A DNA stretch of 16,116 nt from contig JBHAEP010000052.1 of assembly GCA_041855665.1 (NCBI GenBank), positions 1-16,116 on the forward strand. The letters are read 5' to 3'. This document shows positions 7,134 through 13,435 of this stretch, in pieces; position 1 is the first letter of the stretch; each line of letters opens with the position of its first letter. The position numbers and the translations under genes were made by a program. Below the pieces are notes generated by a model. It saw only the letters and a program-made list of their open reading frames with translations. It was not told the DNA's origin and did not search any database. The DNA is from JBHAEP01 sp041855665 (GTDB taxonomy: Bacteria > Patescibacteriota > Saccharimonadia > Saccharimonadales > Saccharimonadaceae).

Positions 7134-7740
7134 AAAAAGTAGCAAAAAAACACAGCGAAATTACAAATCTATATTTATAGGTATGTTAATAGGTGGAATT
7201 TGTAGCCTAATTGCCTCGTTTGTTTTATCGGTCGAGGCTGTTCATTTAGCTAAAAACCCAAATGCTGAGCTATCTTGTTCGCTTAATGCTGTGGTGAACT
7301 GTGCAACAGTTGCACTTCATCCAAGCTCTGAAATGTTTGGATTTCCAAATAGCTTCATCGGACTAATGGCTGAGTCGGTTGTTATTACCGTGGCGATAGC
7401 GGGGTTAGCTGGAATCAGATTCCCTAGAAAATTTATGTTTGCTGCGCAGATCGGGTATAGTTTAGGTTTAATTTTTGCACTGTACTTATTCTATACTAGT
7501 TATGTAGTTATTGGTGCTTTATGTCCGTGGTGTTTGCTTGTTACGGCGACAACAATTCTAGTTTGGTTCTCAATGACAAAATACAATATCCTGGAGCGAA
7601 ACCTATTCTTATCTGAAAAAGCTTATTCTAGGTTAGATAAAATCATCGCAAAGGGATATGATAATTTGATAATGGCTTCGCTGTTCGTGCTGATTGTTGC
7701 TTTAATTTTTGGCAAATACGGCGAATCGCTATTTATGTAA
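7126..7740 (+). CDS. Vitamin K epoxide reductase (VKOR) family membrane protein
   Basis: Bacterial VKORs reoxidise extracytoplasmic disulfide-forming proteins and pass electrons to quinone, replacing DsbB. The 204-residue product has about five membrane helices (roughly 15-37, 75-97, 103-125, 129-148 and 182-198). It has the four redox cysteines: C51 and C59 in the loop LSCSLNAVVNCATV, and the CPWC pair (C133/C136) at a helix end. FGFPNSFIGL matches the family's PNAxxGL segment. ATG 7126 is chosen over an in-frame ATG at 7078 because GAGG (7113-7116) lies 9 nt upstream and the longer form would overlap the previous gene deeply. There is no fused thioredoxin domain, so a separate DsbA-like partner is expected elsewhere. 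A few window proteins with paired external cysteines are possible clients. Confidence 0.9.
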   Translation: MVKKSSKKTQRNYKSIFIGMLIGGICSLIASFVLSVEAVHLAKNPNAELSCSLNAVVNCATVALHPSSEMFGFPNSFIGLMAESVVITVAIAGLAGIRFPRKFMFAAQIGYSLGLIFALYLFYTSYVVIGALCPWCLLVTATTILVWFSMTKYNILERNLFLSEKAYSRLDKIIAKGYDNLIMASLFVLIVALIFGKYGESLFM

Positions 7741-7751
7741 AATATTTTTAG

Positions 7752-7760
7752 TGATATAAT
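7752..7760 (+). promoter_or_regulatory. Extended -10 promoter for the T-box-ileS transcript
   Basis: TGA-TATAAT (7752-7760) is a perfect extended -10 element; the -35 region (TTTATG near 7732) is weak. Transcription should start about 7767, exactly where the leader RNA's first hairpin (CGTAA/TTACG, loop AGCG) begins. Confidence 0.7.
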
Positions 7761-7766
7761 TTAAAA

Positions 7767-7958
7767 CGTAAAGCGTTACGAGCGGCTATCAACCGCCAGC
7801 TAAGGAGAAGAACGGCCGTGGAGGCTCATTAGAACTCCTCGCGATCGGCGCGAAAGACCGAAAATTAAGTGCGAAAAATGAGGTGAACCTCTTTTCGAAA
7901 CTGGATGGTACCGTCCGCTGCCTTTTGCGGATTCCAGTGGAGAAAAGGGGTTTTGTTT
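7767..7958 (+). promoter_or_regulatory. T-box riboswitch (ultrashort Stem I, Ile specifier) controlling ileS translation
   Basis: This leader should sense uncharged tRNA-Ile. A 5' hairpin (7767-7780) is followed by a mini Stem I, GCGG (7782-7785) and CCGC (7793-7796), whose loop CTATCAA carries the isoleucine codon ATC (7788-7790). A Stem II region with several short helices follows (about 7812-7861). A Stem III-like hairpin is GAGG-TGAA-CCTC (7880-7891). The antisequestrator is complete: CTGGA (7901-7905) pairs with TCCAG (7933-7937), GTCCGC (7913-7918) with GCGGAT (7927-7932), leaving the bulge TGGTACC (7906-7912). The T after TGG pairs with the A discriminator of tRNA-Ile. In the alternative fold AACCTCTTTTC (7886-7896) pairs with GAAAAGGGGTT (7942-7952) and hides the ribosome site AAGGGG. 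This is the translational design described for actinobacterial ileS. The structure was folded by eye. Confidence 0.88.
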
Positions 7959-10868
7959 ATGTCAAAATTCTATCAAGGAGGAGAAATGGTAAAATTTAAA
8001 CACGGCACTCGTCGTCGAGCTCTGGAATACGAGAAAGATTGGGTTCAGCGCTGGAAAAAAGATCGGACTTTTGAAAAGTCTGTCGAAAATCGTTCAGTTG
8101 ACAATCAATATGTTTTTTATGACGGGCCTCCGTTTATTACCGGTGTTCCGCATCATGGGACACTATTGGGTTCTATTGTTAAAGACGTGATTCCTAGGTA
8201 TCAAACCATGAAGGGCAAGCGTGTTGAGCGAGTCTGGGGATGGGATTGTCATGGATTGCCGGCGGAAGTTTACACTGAAAAGAAGCTTGGAATAAAAGAT
8301 CGACGCGATATCGGCACTAAGATTAGCCTTGAAACTTATATTAAGGCGGCTCGTGAAAATATGGTTCAAACTTCGAGTCTTTGGAATGATACGATTGACC
8401 GAATCGGCCGCTGGGTTGATATGGATAACGCCTATAAAACCATGGATAAAGAATACATGGAGTCTATCTGGTGGGCGTTTAAAGAGCTGTACAAAAAGGG
8501 TAAAATCTATGAAGGTGAGCGCGTATTGATGTACTGTGTTCGCGACGCTACTCCGCTGTCAAAGGCGGAAGTAACGATGGATTCTGGTACGTATAAAGAA
8601 GTTACCGATCCTAGTGTATATGTTAAATTTAAGCTAGAAGGCGAGGAAAACACTTATCTTTTGGCTTGGACGACAACACCTTGGACGCTACCAGCAAATA
8701 CTGCACTGGCGGTTAATAATGATTTAATTTATACCAAGGTTAAGATTGGAGATGAATATCTAATCATCGCCCGAGATTTATTAGAAAAGGTACTAGTGGA
8801 TGATAAAAAACAGCCAATTGAATATGATTTCATCACCGAGTTTGACGGCTCTGATTTAGTGGGCAAGAGTTATCATCCGGTAATTCCAAATGTTGATACT
8901 GAAACTTCTCATAAAATTTGGCACGGCGCATATGTTAGCACTGAATCTGGTACTGGAATTGTCCATACAGCACCAGCATATGGCGAGGAAGACTTTACTT
9001 TAAGTCAAGAAAATAAAATTCCTGTAGTTCATGTTTTGGATGAAAGCGGATTTTACACTAGTGGAAAATGGGAAGGTCAAAATATTTGGGATGTAAATAA
9101 AATTATCGCTAAAGACCTTCATGCGAGTGGTGATGTCTGGAAGATTGACTATTATCGACATACATATCCACACTGTCACAGGTGTGATACGAAATTGATT
9201 TATCGCGCTCATCCAAGTTGGTTCTTTGATGTTCAGGGACAGAAATATTTAATGCTGGATAAAAATTCTGAACAAATAAATTGGTTCCCAGATCATCTAA
9301 AAGAAGGACGTTTCCGTAAAAATATAGAGCAAGCTCCAGACTGGAATCTTAGTCGTGATCGTTTCTGGGCTACTGCTATGCCAGTGTGGGAAGGTGTTGA
9401 TAGCGACGGAGAAAAACATCGAATCGTTGTCGGCAGCTACGCCGAACTAAAAGAACTGTCTGGTGTTGAACTCGAAGATTATCATCGTCCTTGGGTTGAT
9501 GATATCGAGTTTGATAAAGATGGTGTTCACTACAAGCGTATCGATAAGGTTTTAGATGGATGGTTTGAATCTGGAAGCATGCCATTTGCACAATTCCATT
9601 ATCCATTTGAAAACAAAGAGAAGTTTGAAGCCAATTTTCCGGGTGATTTCATTGTCGAGTATATAGGTCAGGTTCGAGCTTGGTTTTATTATATGCATGT
9701 TGTCAGTATGGGTCTGTTCGGTGAAAGCTCATTCAAGAACGTCATTACTACAGGTGTTGTAGCTGGTAATGATGGCCGTAAAATGAGCAAGAGCTATAAC
9801 AACTTTACTGATCCAAATGAATTGATGGATAAATTTAGTGCTGATAGTTTGCGATTCTTGCTACTATCTAGTCCGCTTTTGAATGGCGAGGATTTTGCCC
9901 TGCATGACAAAGACGTTGGCGATGTTGCGCGCAAGATTTCCATGATTTGGAACATGTACGACTTTTTCACTATGTATGCAGAAGTTGATGGCTGGGAATA
10001 TGCCAAGTATCCTGAAAATATCTTGAATGAACTTGAAAATCCTCTAGATATTTGGATAGTTAGTCGATTGCATCAATTGATTGAAATTGTTGAGAAAAAT
10101 ATGGACGAGTATAATATTCCAGATGCAATGAACCCAATCTTGCCATTCCTAGATGACGCGAGTAATTGGTTTGTTCGTCGTAGCCGACGTCGCTTCTGGA
10201 AGTCTGAAGATGATGGCGACAAAGATAGTGCTTATAAGACTTTGCATTACGTACTACTTAGATTAAGTTATCTAATGGCTCCATTTACGCCATTCCTAGC
10301 AGAAGAGCTATATCACAATCTAACTGGTGATAATGAATCTATTCACTTGAAGGATTGGATCGGAGCTGGCGATGTTGATTATCAGATGATCGAAGATATG
10401 TCTGAGTTGCGTCGATATATTAACGAGGCTTTGGCTATCCGAGCTAAAAACGGAATTAAGATTCGTCAACCTTTAAGTAGTGTTAAAATTCCAAAACCAG
10501 AATCTGATGATTTCGGCTGGTGGAATGACATTTTAACTGAAGAATTAAATGTTAAGTCGGTGATCTGGGGTCAAGATTCGGTAGATTTTGATTTTGAAAT
10601 GACTGAAGACTTGATTGATGAAGGTTCGATGCGAGAAATCGTTCGCCATATTCAGGCGGCTCGCAAAAAGGCTGGATTAAATGTTGATGACAGGATAATT
10701 CTTAATATTTCAACAGAGAGTGAAGCTTTGGGGCGAGCATTGAATAAATTCATGACTCAGATCAAAAATGAAACTCTTACTGAAAGTTTGAGCGATAAAA
10801 AGCTCGAGTTCACATCAACAGCTAAGGTTAATAATGAAGAAATTGTAATTTCATTAGAGAAAGCTTAA
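7959..10868 (+). CDS. ileS: Isoleucyl-tRNA synthetase, eukaryote-like type
   Basis: IleRS charges tRNA-Ile and hydrolyses mischarged Val-tRNA-Ile. The product is 969 residues. Motifs: FYDGPPFITGVPHHGTLLG with the HIGH-equivalent written HHGT (65-68), GWDCHGLP, the editing-domain TTTPWTLPAN and GTGIVHTAPAYGEEDF, a CxxC (C406/C409) in PHCHRCD, GWFESGSMPFAQ, KMSKS (608-612), and the anticodon-binding domain with LSYLMAPFTPFLAEELY. The sequence style is the longer eukaryote-like class, often less sensitive to mupirocin, an inference from family. ATG 7959 is preferred because AAGGGG at 7945-7950 is the site the T-box can hide. An in-frame ATG at 7986 with AAGGAGGAG just before it is a serious alternative (960 residues). 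An ATG at 7905 lies inside the T-box and is not a start. A terminator follows. Confidence 0.96.
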   Translation: MSKFYQGGEMVKFKHGTRRRALEYEKDWVQRWKKDRTFEKSVENRSVDNQYVFYDGPPFITGVPHHGTLLGSIVKDVIPRYQTMKGKRVERVWGWDCHGLPAEVYTEKKLGIKDRRDIGTKISLETYIKAARENMVQTSSLWNDTIDRIGRWVDMDNAYKTMDKEYMESIWWAFKELYKKGKIYEGERVLMYCVRDATPLSKAEVTMDSGTYKEVTDPSVYVKFKLEGEENTYLLAWTTTPWTLPANTALAVNNDLIYTKVKIGDEYLIIARDLLEKVLVDDKKQPIEYDFITEFDGSDLVGKSYHPVIPNVDTETSHKIWHGAYVSTESGTGIVHTAPAYGEEDFTLSQENKIPVVHVLDESGFYTSGKWEGQNIWDVNKIIAKDLHASGDVWKIDYYRHTYPHCHRCDTKLIYRAHPSWFFDVQGQKYLMLDKNSEQINWFPDHLKEGRFRKNIEQAPDWNLSRDRFWATAMPVWEGVDSDGEKHRIVVGSYAELKELSGVELEDYHRPWVDDIEFDKDGVHYKRIDKVLDGWFESGSMPFAQFHYPFENKEKFEANFPGDFIVEYIGQVRAWFYYMHVVSMGLFGESSFKNVITTGVVAGNDGRKMSKSYNNFTDPNELMDKFSADSLRFLLLSSPLLNGEDFALHDKDVGDVARKISMIWNMYDFFTMYAEVDGWEYAKYPENILNELENPLDIWIVSRLHQLIEIVEKNMDEYNIPDAMNPILPFLDDASNWFVRRSRRRFWKSEDDGDKDSAYKTLHYVLLRLSYLMAPFTPFLAEELYHNLTGDNESIHLKDWIGAGDVDYQMIEDMSELRRYINEALAIRAKNGIKIRQPLSSVKIPKPESDDFGWWNDILTEELNVKSVIWGQDSVDFDFEMTEDLIDEGSMREIVRHIQAARKKAGLNVDDRIILNISTESEALGRALNKFMTQIKNETLTESLSDKKLEFTSTAKVNNEEIVISLEKA

Positions 10869-10872
10869 AAGT

Positions 10873-10909
10873 AAAATAGACCTCGAATTATCGGGGTCTA
10901 TTTTTTGAT
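10873..10909 (+). terminator. Rho-independent terminator after ileS
   Basis: AATAGACC (10875-10882) pairs perfectly with GGTCTATT (10895-10902). Three further pairs, one a G-U, close on the loop AATTAT, and a run of T follows (10903-10906, then GATTTTG). It lies directly after the ileS stop. Confidence 0.9.
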
Positions 10910-10941
10910 TTTGTAAAATGTTTATGTTAAAATTTGGGTAA

Positions 10942-10947
10942 TATAAT
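10942..10947 (+). promoter_or_regulatory. Candidate -10 box for the surface-protein gene
   Basis: A perfect TATAAT (10942-10947) lies after the ileS terminator and 45 nt before the chosen ATG. No convincing -35 and no extended TG are seen, so this rests on the -10 and its position alone. Confidence 0.4.
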
Positions 10948-10991
10948 TTATTTCAGCTGCAATGTGGGGTGTAGCGGAAGGGTTTTTAAGT

Positions 10992-12674
10992 ATGAAAATC
11001 TTACTGCCTGTCATAAAAAATAAATTTAAAAGCGTGAAATTTACCTATGTCTTTATGGCGATGGTTTTGGCTAATCCTCTGGGTGTTTTTGGTTCTAGTG
11101 CTGCGTTTGCGGCTACTGAAAATATTACCAAAATAGTTTTTACTAGTGCAAAAATGGACGCAAAAATAAATGAAGGTTTGGAATTGAGGGTTCAGACTCA
11201 AAATATCGAATCGAATCCAGAAATACTAACCACTAGTGCTAATAAGGTGTTACTTGAAACTAGCTCTTCAACTGGTAAATTCTATTCAAGCTGTACTAAT
11301 TTAACGAGAAGTATAAATAGTTTGACTATGAGATTGAATTCCTCAAACGCAAGTTTTTGTTATATTGACAGTACTCCCGGAGATCATAAAATAACAGTTC
11401 GGCCGGAATCTTTTAGTTGGGACCATGCAGAAGTCTCGGTTTCTATAGTAGATTTAGATTCAGAGACACCACCTGAACCTATTGAACCAGACGAGCCAGA
11501 GGCGCCAGTTCCACTCCCGCCAGAAAACAACCCCGTAAATCCGCCAACAATAGAAAACCCTCCTATTGATGCTGTTGCACCTACTATTGAATTAGCTGGA
11601 GTAGAGGAGGGCAGGGTTTACACTGGAGACATAGCCGTAATTGGTAGAGTTTTAGGAGAAAACACTTTTTCTAGCTTGAAGCTGAATGATATAAATGGAA
11701 ATACTACCGAATTTCAATCTATAAAAAATCAAGAAACCAGAGAGCACATACTTTTAATTAAAACAAAAAACCTAGTTAACGGTCGATACACTCTAGTTCT
11801 AGAGGCGGAGAATCGAATTGGTGAAAGTGTATCAACTTCCAGTATTTTGGTTAATTTTTATGTAGCAAATGAACTTCCGAAACTTGCAGCTCCAGAAATT
11901 AAGTCTTTAATACTTGAAGATGGCGATAATGTTAGCGAAGTCAAAAATATCATCGGGCGGGATTTTTTAAATAAATCTCAAAGGGTGAAACTAAAAGCCT
12001 CGGGTAGTAGCACTGATTACTATCAGTTAGATATTTATTATCCCGATGGATCCAATAAAGTAGTCAATTCTTCCAGTGATATATTGACATTGATTGATAC
12101 CGATAAAGACTTATTAAACTTAGACGGTAAGTATCAGTTTAGAATTAGGCAAATTGCTGCTAGTAATACAGAAAATTCTAATTCAGAATGGTCTGAATGG
12201 TTTGGTTTTGAAATAACACCAGCTACTCCGGTTTTAGACCTACCTGATAAATCTATCGATTTAATTCCGGATGATAATCTAGAGTCTAGTAGTCAAGCTA
12301 ATTCGGAAAATAAAAATAAATCGTTTCCTGTGATTGTCTCTAAAAGCTTGTCTAATAATTTGACTGTTTCTCGCCAAAATCAATCACTGGTTGCTGTAAA
12401 TATATCAAAAGGGCAGAGTGCTACTGTTCCTGCCATTGCGGTAAAACCTAGGTATACAGACAGTAGCGGTGGCTTATCGGAAGATAGTGTTTTAGAGTCT
12501 AAGTCCGACGTTAGGCATGACGAAGTTGACGAGAGCCACGAGAACCCAGATCGGAATCAAGGTTGTTATAGTATTTTCGGCATTTGTTGGTATAACTATA
12601 TCATTCCTGTTGCAGTGGTTTTAGTGGTTTATTATTTTCGCAAGACTATGTCAGCTAGCAAGTCAAAGCAATAA
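10992..12674 (+). CDS. Secreted, C-terminally membrane-anchored surface protein with Ig/Fn3-like domains
   Basis: No named family is recognised. The 560-residue product has a Sec signal peptide: a Lys-rich N-region to about residue 17, a hydrophobic core, and AFA|ATE for cleavage after residue 40. Then follow a beta-rich domain (about 41-155, one cysteine pair C101/C123), a proline/glutamate-rich linker (about 158-197), a second Ig-like domain (about 198-302), a third Fn3-like domain (about 308-420), and a Ser/Asn-rich stalk. The C-terminus is a cysteine-bearing GCYSIFGICWY, a membrane helix (about 533-549) and a basic tail. This predicts a rod-like protein held in the cytoplasmic membrane and facing outward. 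ATG 10992 is chosen over the in-frame ATG at 10962 because GGAAGGG lies 9 nt upstream and the signal peptide then starts normally. Adhesion to a host cell is a guess. Confidence 0.8.
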   Translation: MKILLPVIKNKFKSVKFTYVFMAMVLANPLGVFGSSAAFAATENITKIVFTSAKMDAKINEGLELRVQTQNIESNPEILTTSANKVLLETSSSTGKFYSSCTNLTRSINSLTMRLNSSNASFCYIDSTPGDHKITVRPESFSWDHAEVSVSIVDLDSETPPEPIEPDEPEAPVPLPPENNPVNPPTIENPPIDAVAPTIELAGVEEGRVYTGDIAVIGRVLGENTFSSLKLNDINGNTTEFQSIKNQETREHILLIKTKNLVNGRYTLVLEAENRIGESVSTSSILVNFYVANELPKLAAPEIKSLILEDGDNVSEVKNIIGRDFLNKSQRVKLKASGSSTDYYQLDIYYPDGSNKVVNSSSDILTLIDTDKDLLNLDGKYQFRIRQIAASNTENSNSEWSEWFGFEITPATPVLDLPDKSIDLIPDDNLESSSQANSENKNKSFPVIVSKSLSNNLTVSRQNQSLVAVNISKGQSATVPAIAVKPRYTDSSGGLSEDSVLESKSDVRHDEVDESHENPDRNQGCYSIFGICWYNYIIPVAVVLVVYYFRKTMSASKSKQ

Positions 12675-12676
12675 TA

Positions 12677-12705
12677 TTGACTTTTTGTAATATTTATGAT
12701 AATAT
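12677..12705 (+). promoter_or_regulatory. Promoter for the small acidic protein gene
   Basis: TTGACT (12677-12682), a 17-nt spacer, and TAATAT (12700-12705) preceded by TGA. It gives the best -35 match in the window. The region is very AT-rich, so the exact -10 is uncertain. Confidence 0.55.
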
Positions 12706-12742
12706 ATAAAATATAATTAAAAATTAAAAACAAAAAGGAAAT

Positions 12743-12931
12743 ATGAAATTACATTTATCATCACACGATCCGTTAAGTGATGGATTGCGAGAAGAAATTT
12801 TACTAGAGCAAAATGAAGAAGGAGCCTTTAATCTTTCTGAAGACTTAAATGGGATTGAACTAGATCAGCAGTTAAGTAAAATAGTTCAAGACTTGCATAG
12901 TGATCCGACTTGGTTTGATTTTGCGGAATAA
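12743..12931 (+). CDS. Small acidic hypothetical protein (62 aa)
   Basis: The function is not recognised. The protein is strongly acidic, with only three Lys/Arg against many Asp/Glu, and has no cysteine, signal peptide or membrane segment, so it should be soluble and cytoplasmic. Two aromatic-acidic stretches stand out: SSHDPLSDGLREEILLEQNEEGAF near the start and DPTWFDFAE at the end. A helix is likely across LDQQLSKIVQDLHSD. It has its own promoter and AAGGA at 12735-12739, only 3 nt before the ATG, which is a tight spacing. It lies between the surface protein and rplU, each with its own promoter, so context says little. Reality is supported by the dedicated promoter and ordinary codon use, not by homology. 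Confidence 0.6.
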   Translation: MKLHLSSHDPLSDGLREEILLEQNEEGAFNLSEDLNGIELDQQLSKIVQDLHSDPTWFDFAE

Positions 12932-12941
12932 ACTACATACC

Positions 12942-12970
12942 TTGATTTAAAAGTATAAATCTGATACAAT
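12942..12970 (+). promoter_or_regulatory. Promoter for rplU
   Basis: TTGATT (12942-12947), a 17-nt spacer, and TACAAT (12965-12970) preceded by TGA form a good extended -10 promoter. The leader would be about 35 nt and holds AAAGGA (12998-13003), 8 nt before the GTG start. No obvious autoregulatory structure is seen in the leader. Confidence 0.7.
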
Positions 12971-13011
12971 TAAATGGATTGATATTTTATTAAGGTAAAA
13001 GGATAAAACAA

Positions 13012-13317
13012 GTGAAAGCAGTCGTAAAAATCGGTGGCAAGCAATATATTGTTGCTGAAAAAGAGACCCTCCTGGTGGACCTCCTCCCGGAAGGCACAAA
13101 AGAGCTCGAGACTGAAGCACTTCTTACTATCGACGGCGACAAGACAACAGTCGGAACTCCGTTTGTAAAAGGTGTAAAAGTAGCAGCTAAGGTTGTAGAA
13201 CCTCTAGTGAAAGGCGATAAAATTCGCGTTATTCGCTACAAGAGCAAAAAGCGTGTTCATAAAGAAAACGGACACCGCCAGAAATACTCACGAATTGAAA
13301 TTACTTCAATCAAGTAA
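13012..13317 (+). CDS. rplU: 50S ribosomal protein bL21
   Basis: The 101-residue bL21 binds 23S rRNA in the large subunit. Family marks are the start KAVVKIGGKQYIVAEKETLLVDLL, the middle VGTPFVKGVKVAAKVVE, and the basic end RVIRYKSKKRVHKENGHRQKYSRIEI. Length matches the family. It starts with GTG at 13012, fixed by AAAGGA 8 nt upstream. In most bacteria rplU is followed directly by rpmA (bL27); here a strong terminator follows and no rpmA is present, so it is monocistronic with its own promoter. Codon choice in its 5' part (many C-ending codons) is more selected than in neighbouring genes, as expected for a highly expressed protein. Confidence 0.96.
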   Translation: MKAVVKIGGKQYIVAEKETLLVDLLPEGTKELETEALLTIDGDKTTVGTPFVKGVKVAAKVVEPLVKGDKIRVIRYKSKKRVHKENGHRQKYSRIEITSIK

Positions 13318-13321
13318 TCTA

Positions 13322-13357
13322 AAAATCACTCTCCAGCAAGGAGGGTGATTTTATTTT
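13322..13357 (+). terminator. Rho-independent terminator after rplU
   Basis: AAAATCACTCTCC (13322-13334) pairs with GGAGGGTGATTTT (13340-13352) in a 13-bp stem with one G-U pair and loop AGCAA. A T-rich tail (ATTTT) follows. It is a clear intrinsic terminator. Confidence 0.93.
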
Positions 13358-13384
13358 AAATTTATTTTCTAGAGTCAAAAACTG

Positions 13385-13393
13385 TGATATCAT
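13385..13393 (+). promoter_or_regulatory. Extended -10 promoter for the multi-helix membrane protein
   Basis: TGA-TATCAT (13385-13393) is the same extended -10 sequence as at rpsU. The -35 region is poor. Transcription should start near 13400, leaving a leader of about 35 nt with TAAGGG (13424-13429) 6 nt before the ATG. Confidence 0.5.
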
Positions 13394-13435
13394 TAGCTTA
13401 ATAAAATATATTAGATTAGCAATTAAGGGTGTTTT

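Noticed and set aside
7905..7958. ATG 7905 as the ileS start
   Set aside because: It lies in the antisequestrator helix and T-box bulge, has no ribosome site, and the extra 18 residues resemble no IleRS.
7886..7958. The ileS leader as a transcription-terminating T-box (helix followed by TTTTGTTT)
   Set aside because: The helix would enclose a 45-nt loop and its 3' arm is the ribosome site itself, so translational control fits better. Not fully excluded.
10962..10991. ATG 10962 as the surface-protein start
   Set aside because: It puts ten non-basic residues before the signal peptide; ATG 10992 has a ribosome site and a normal basic N-region.
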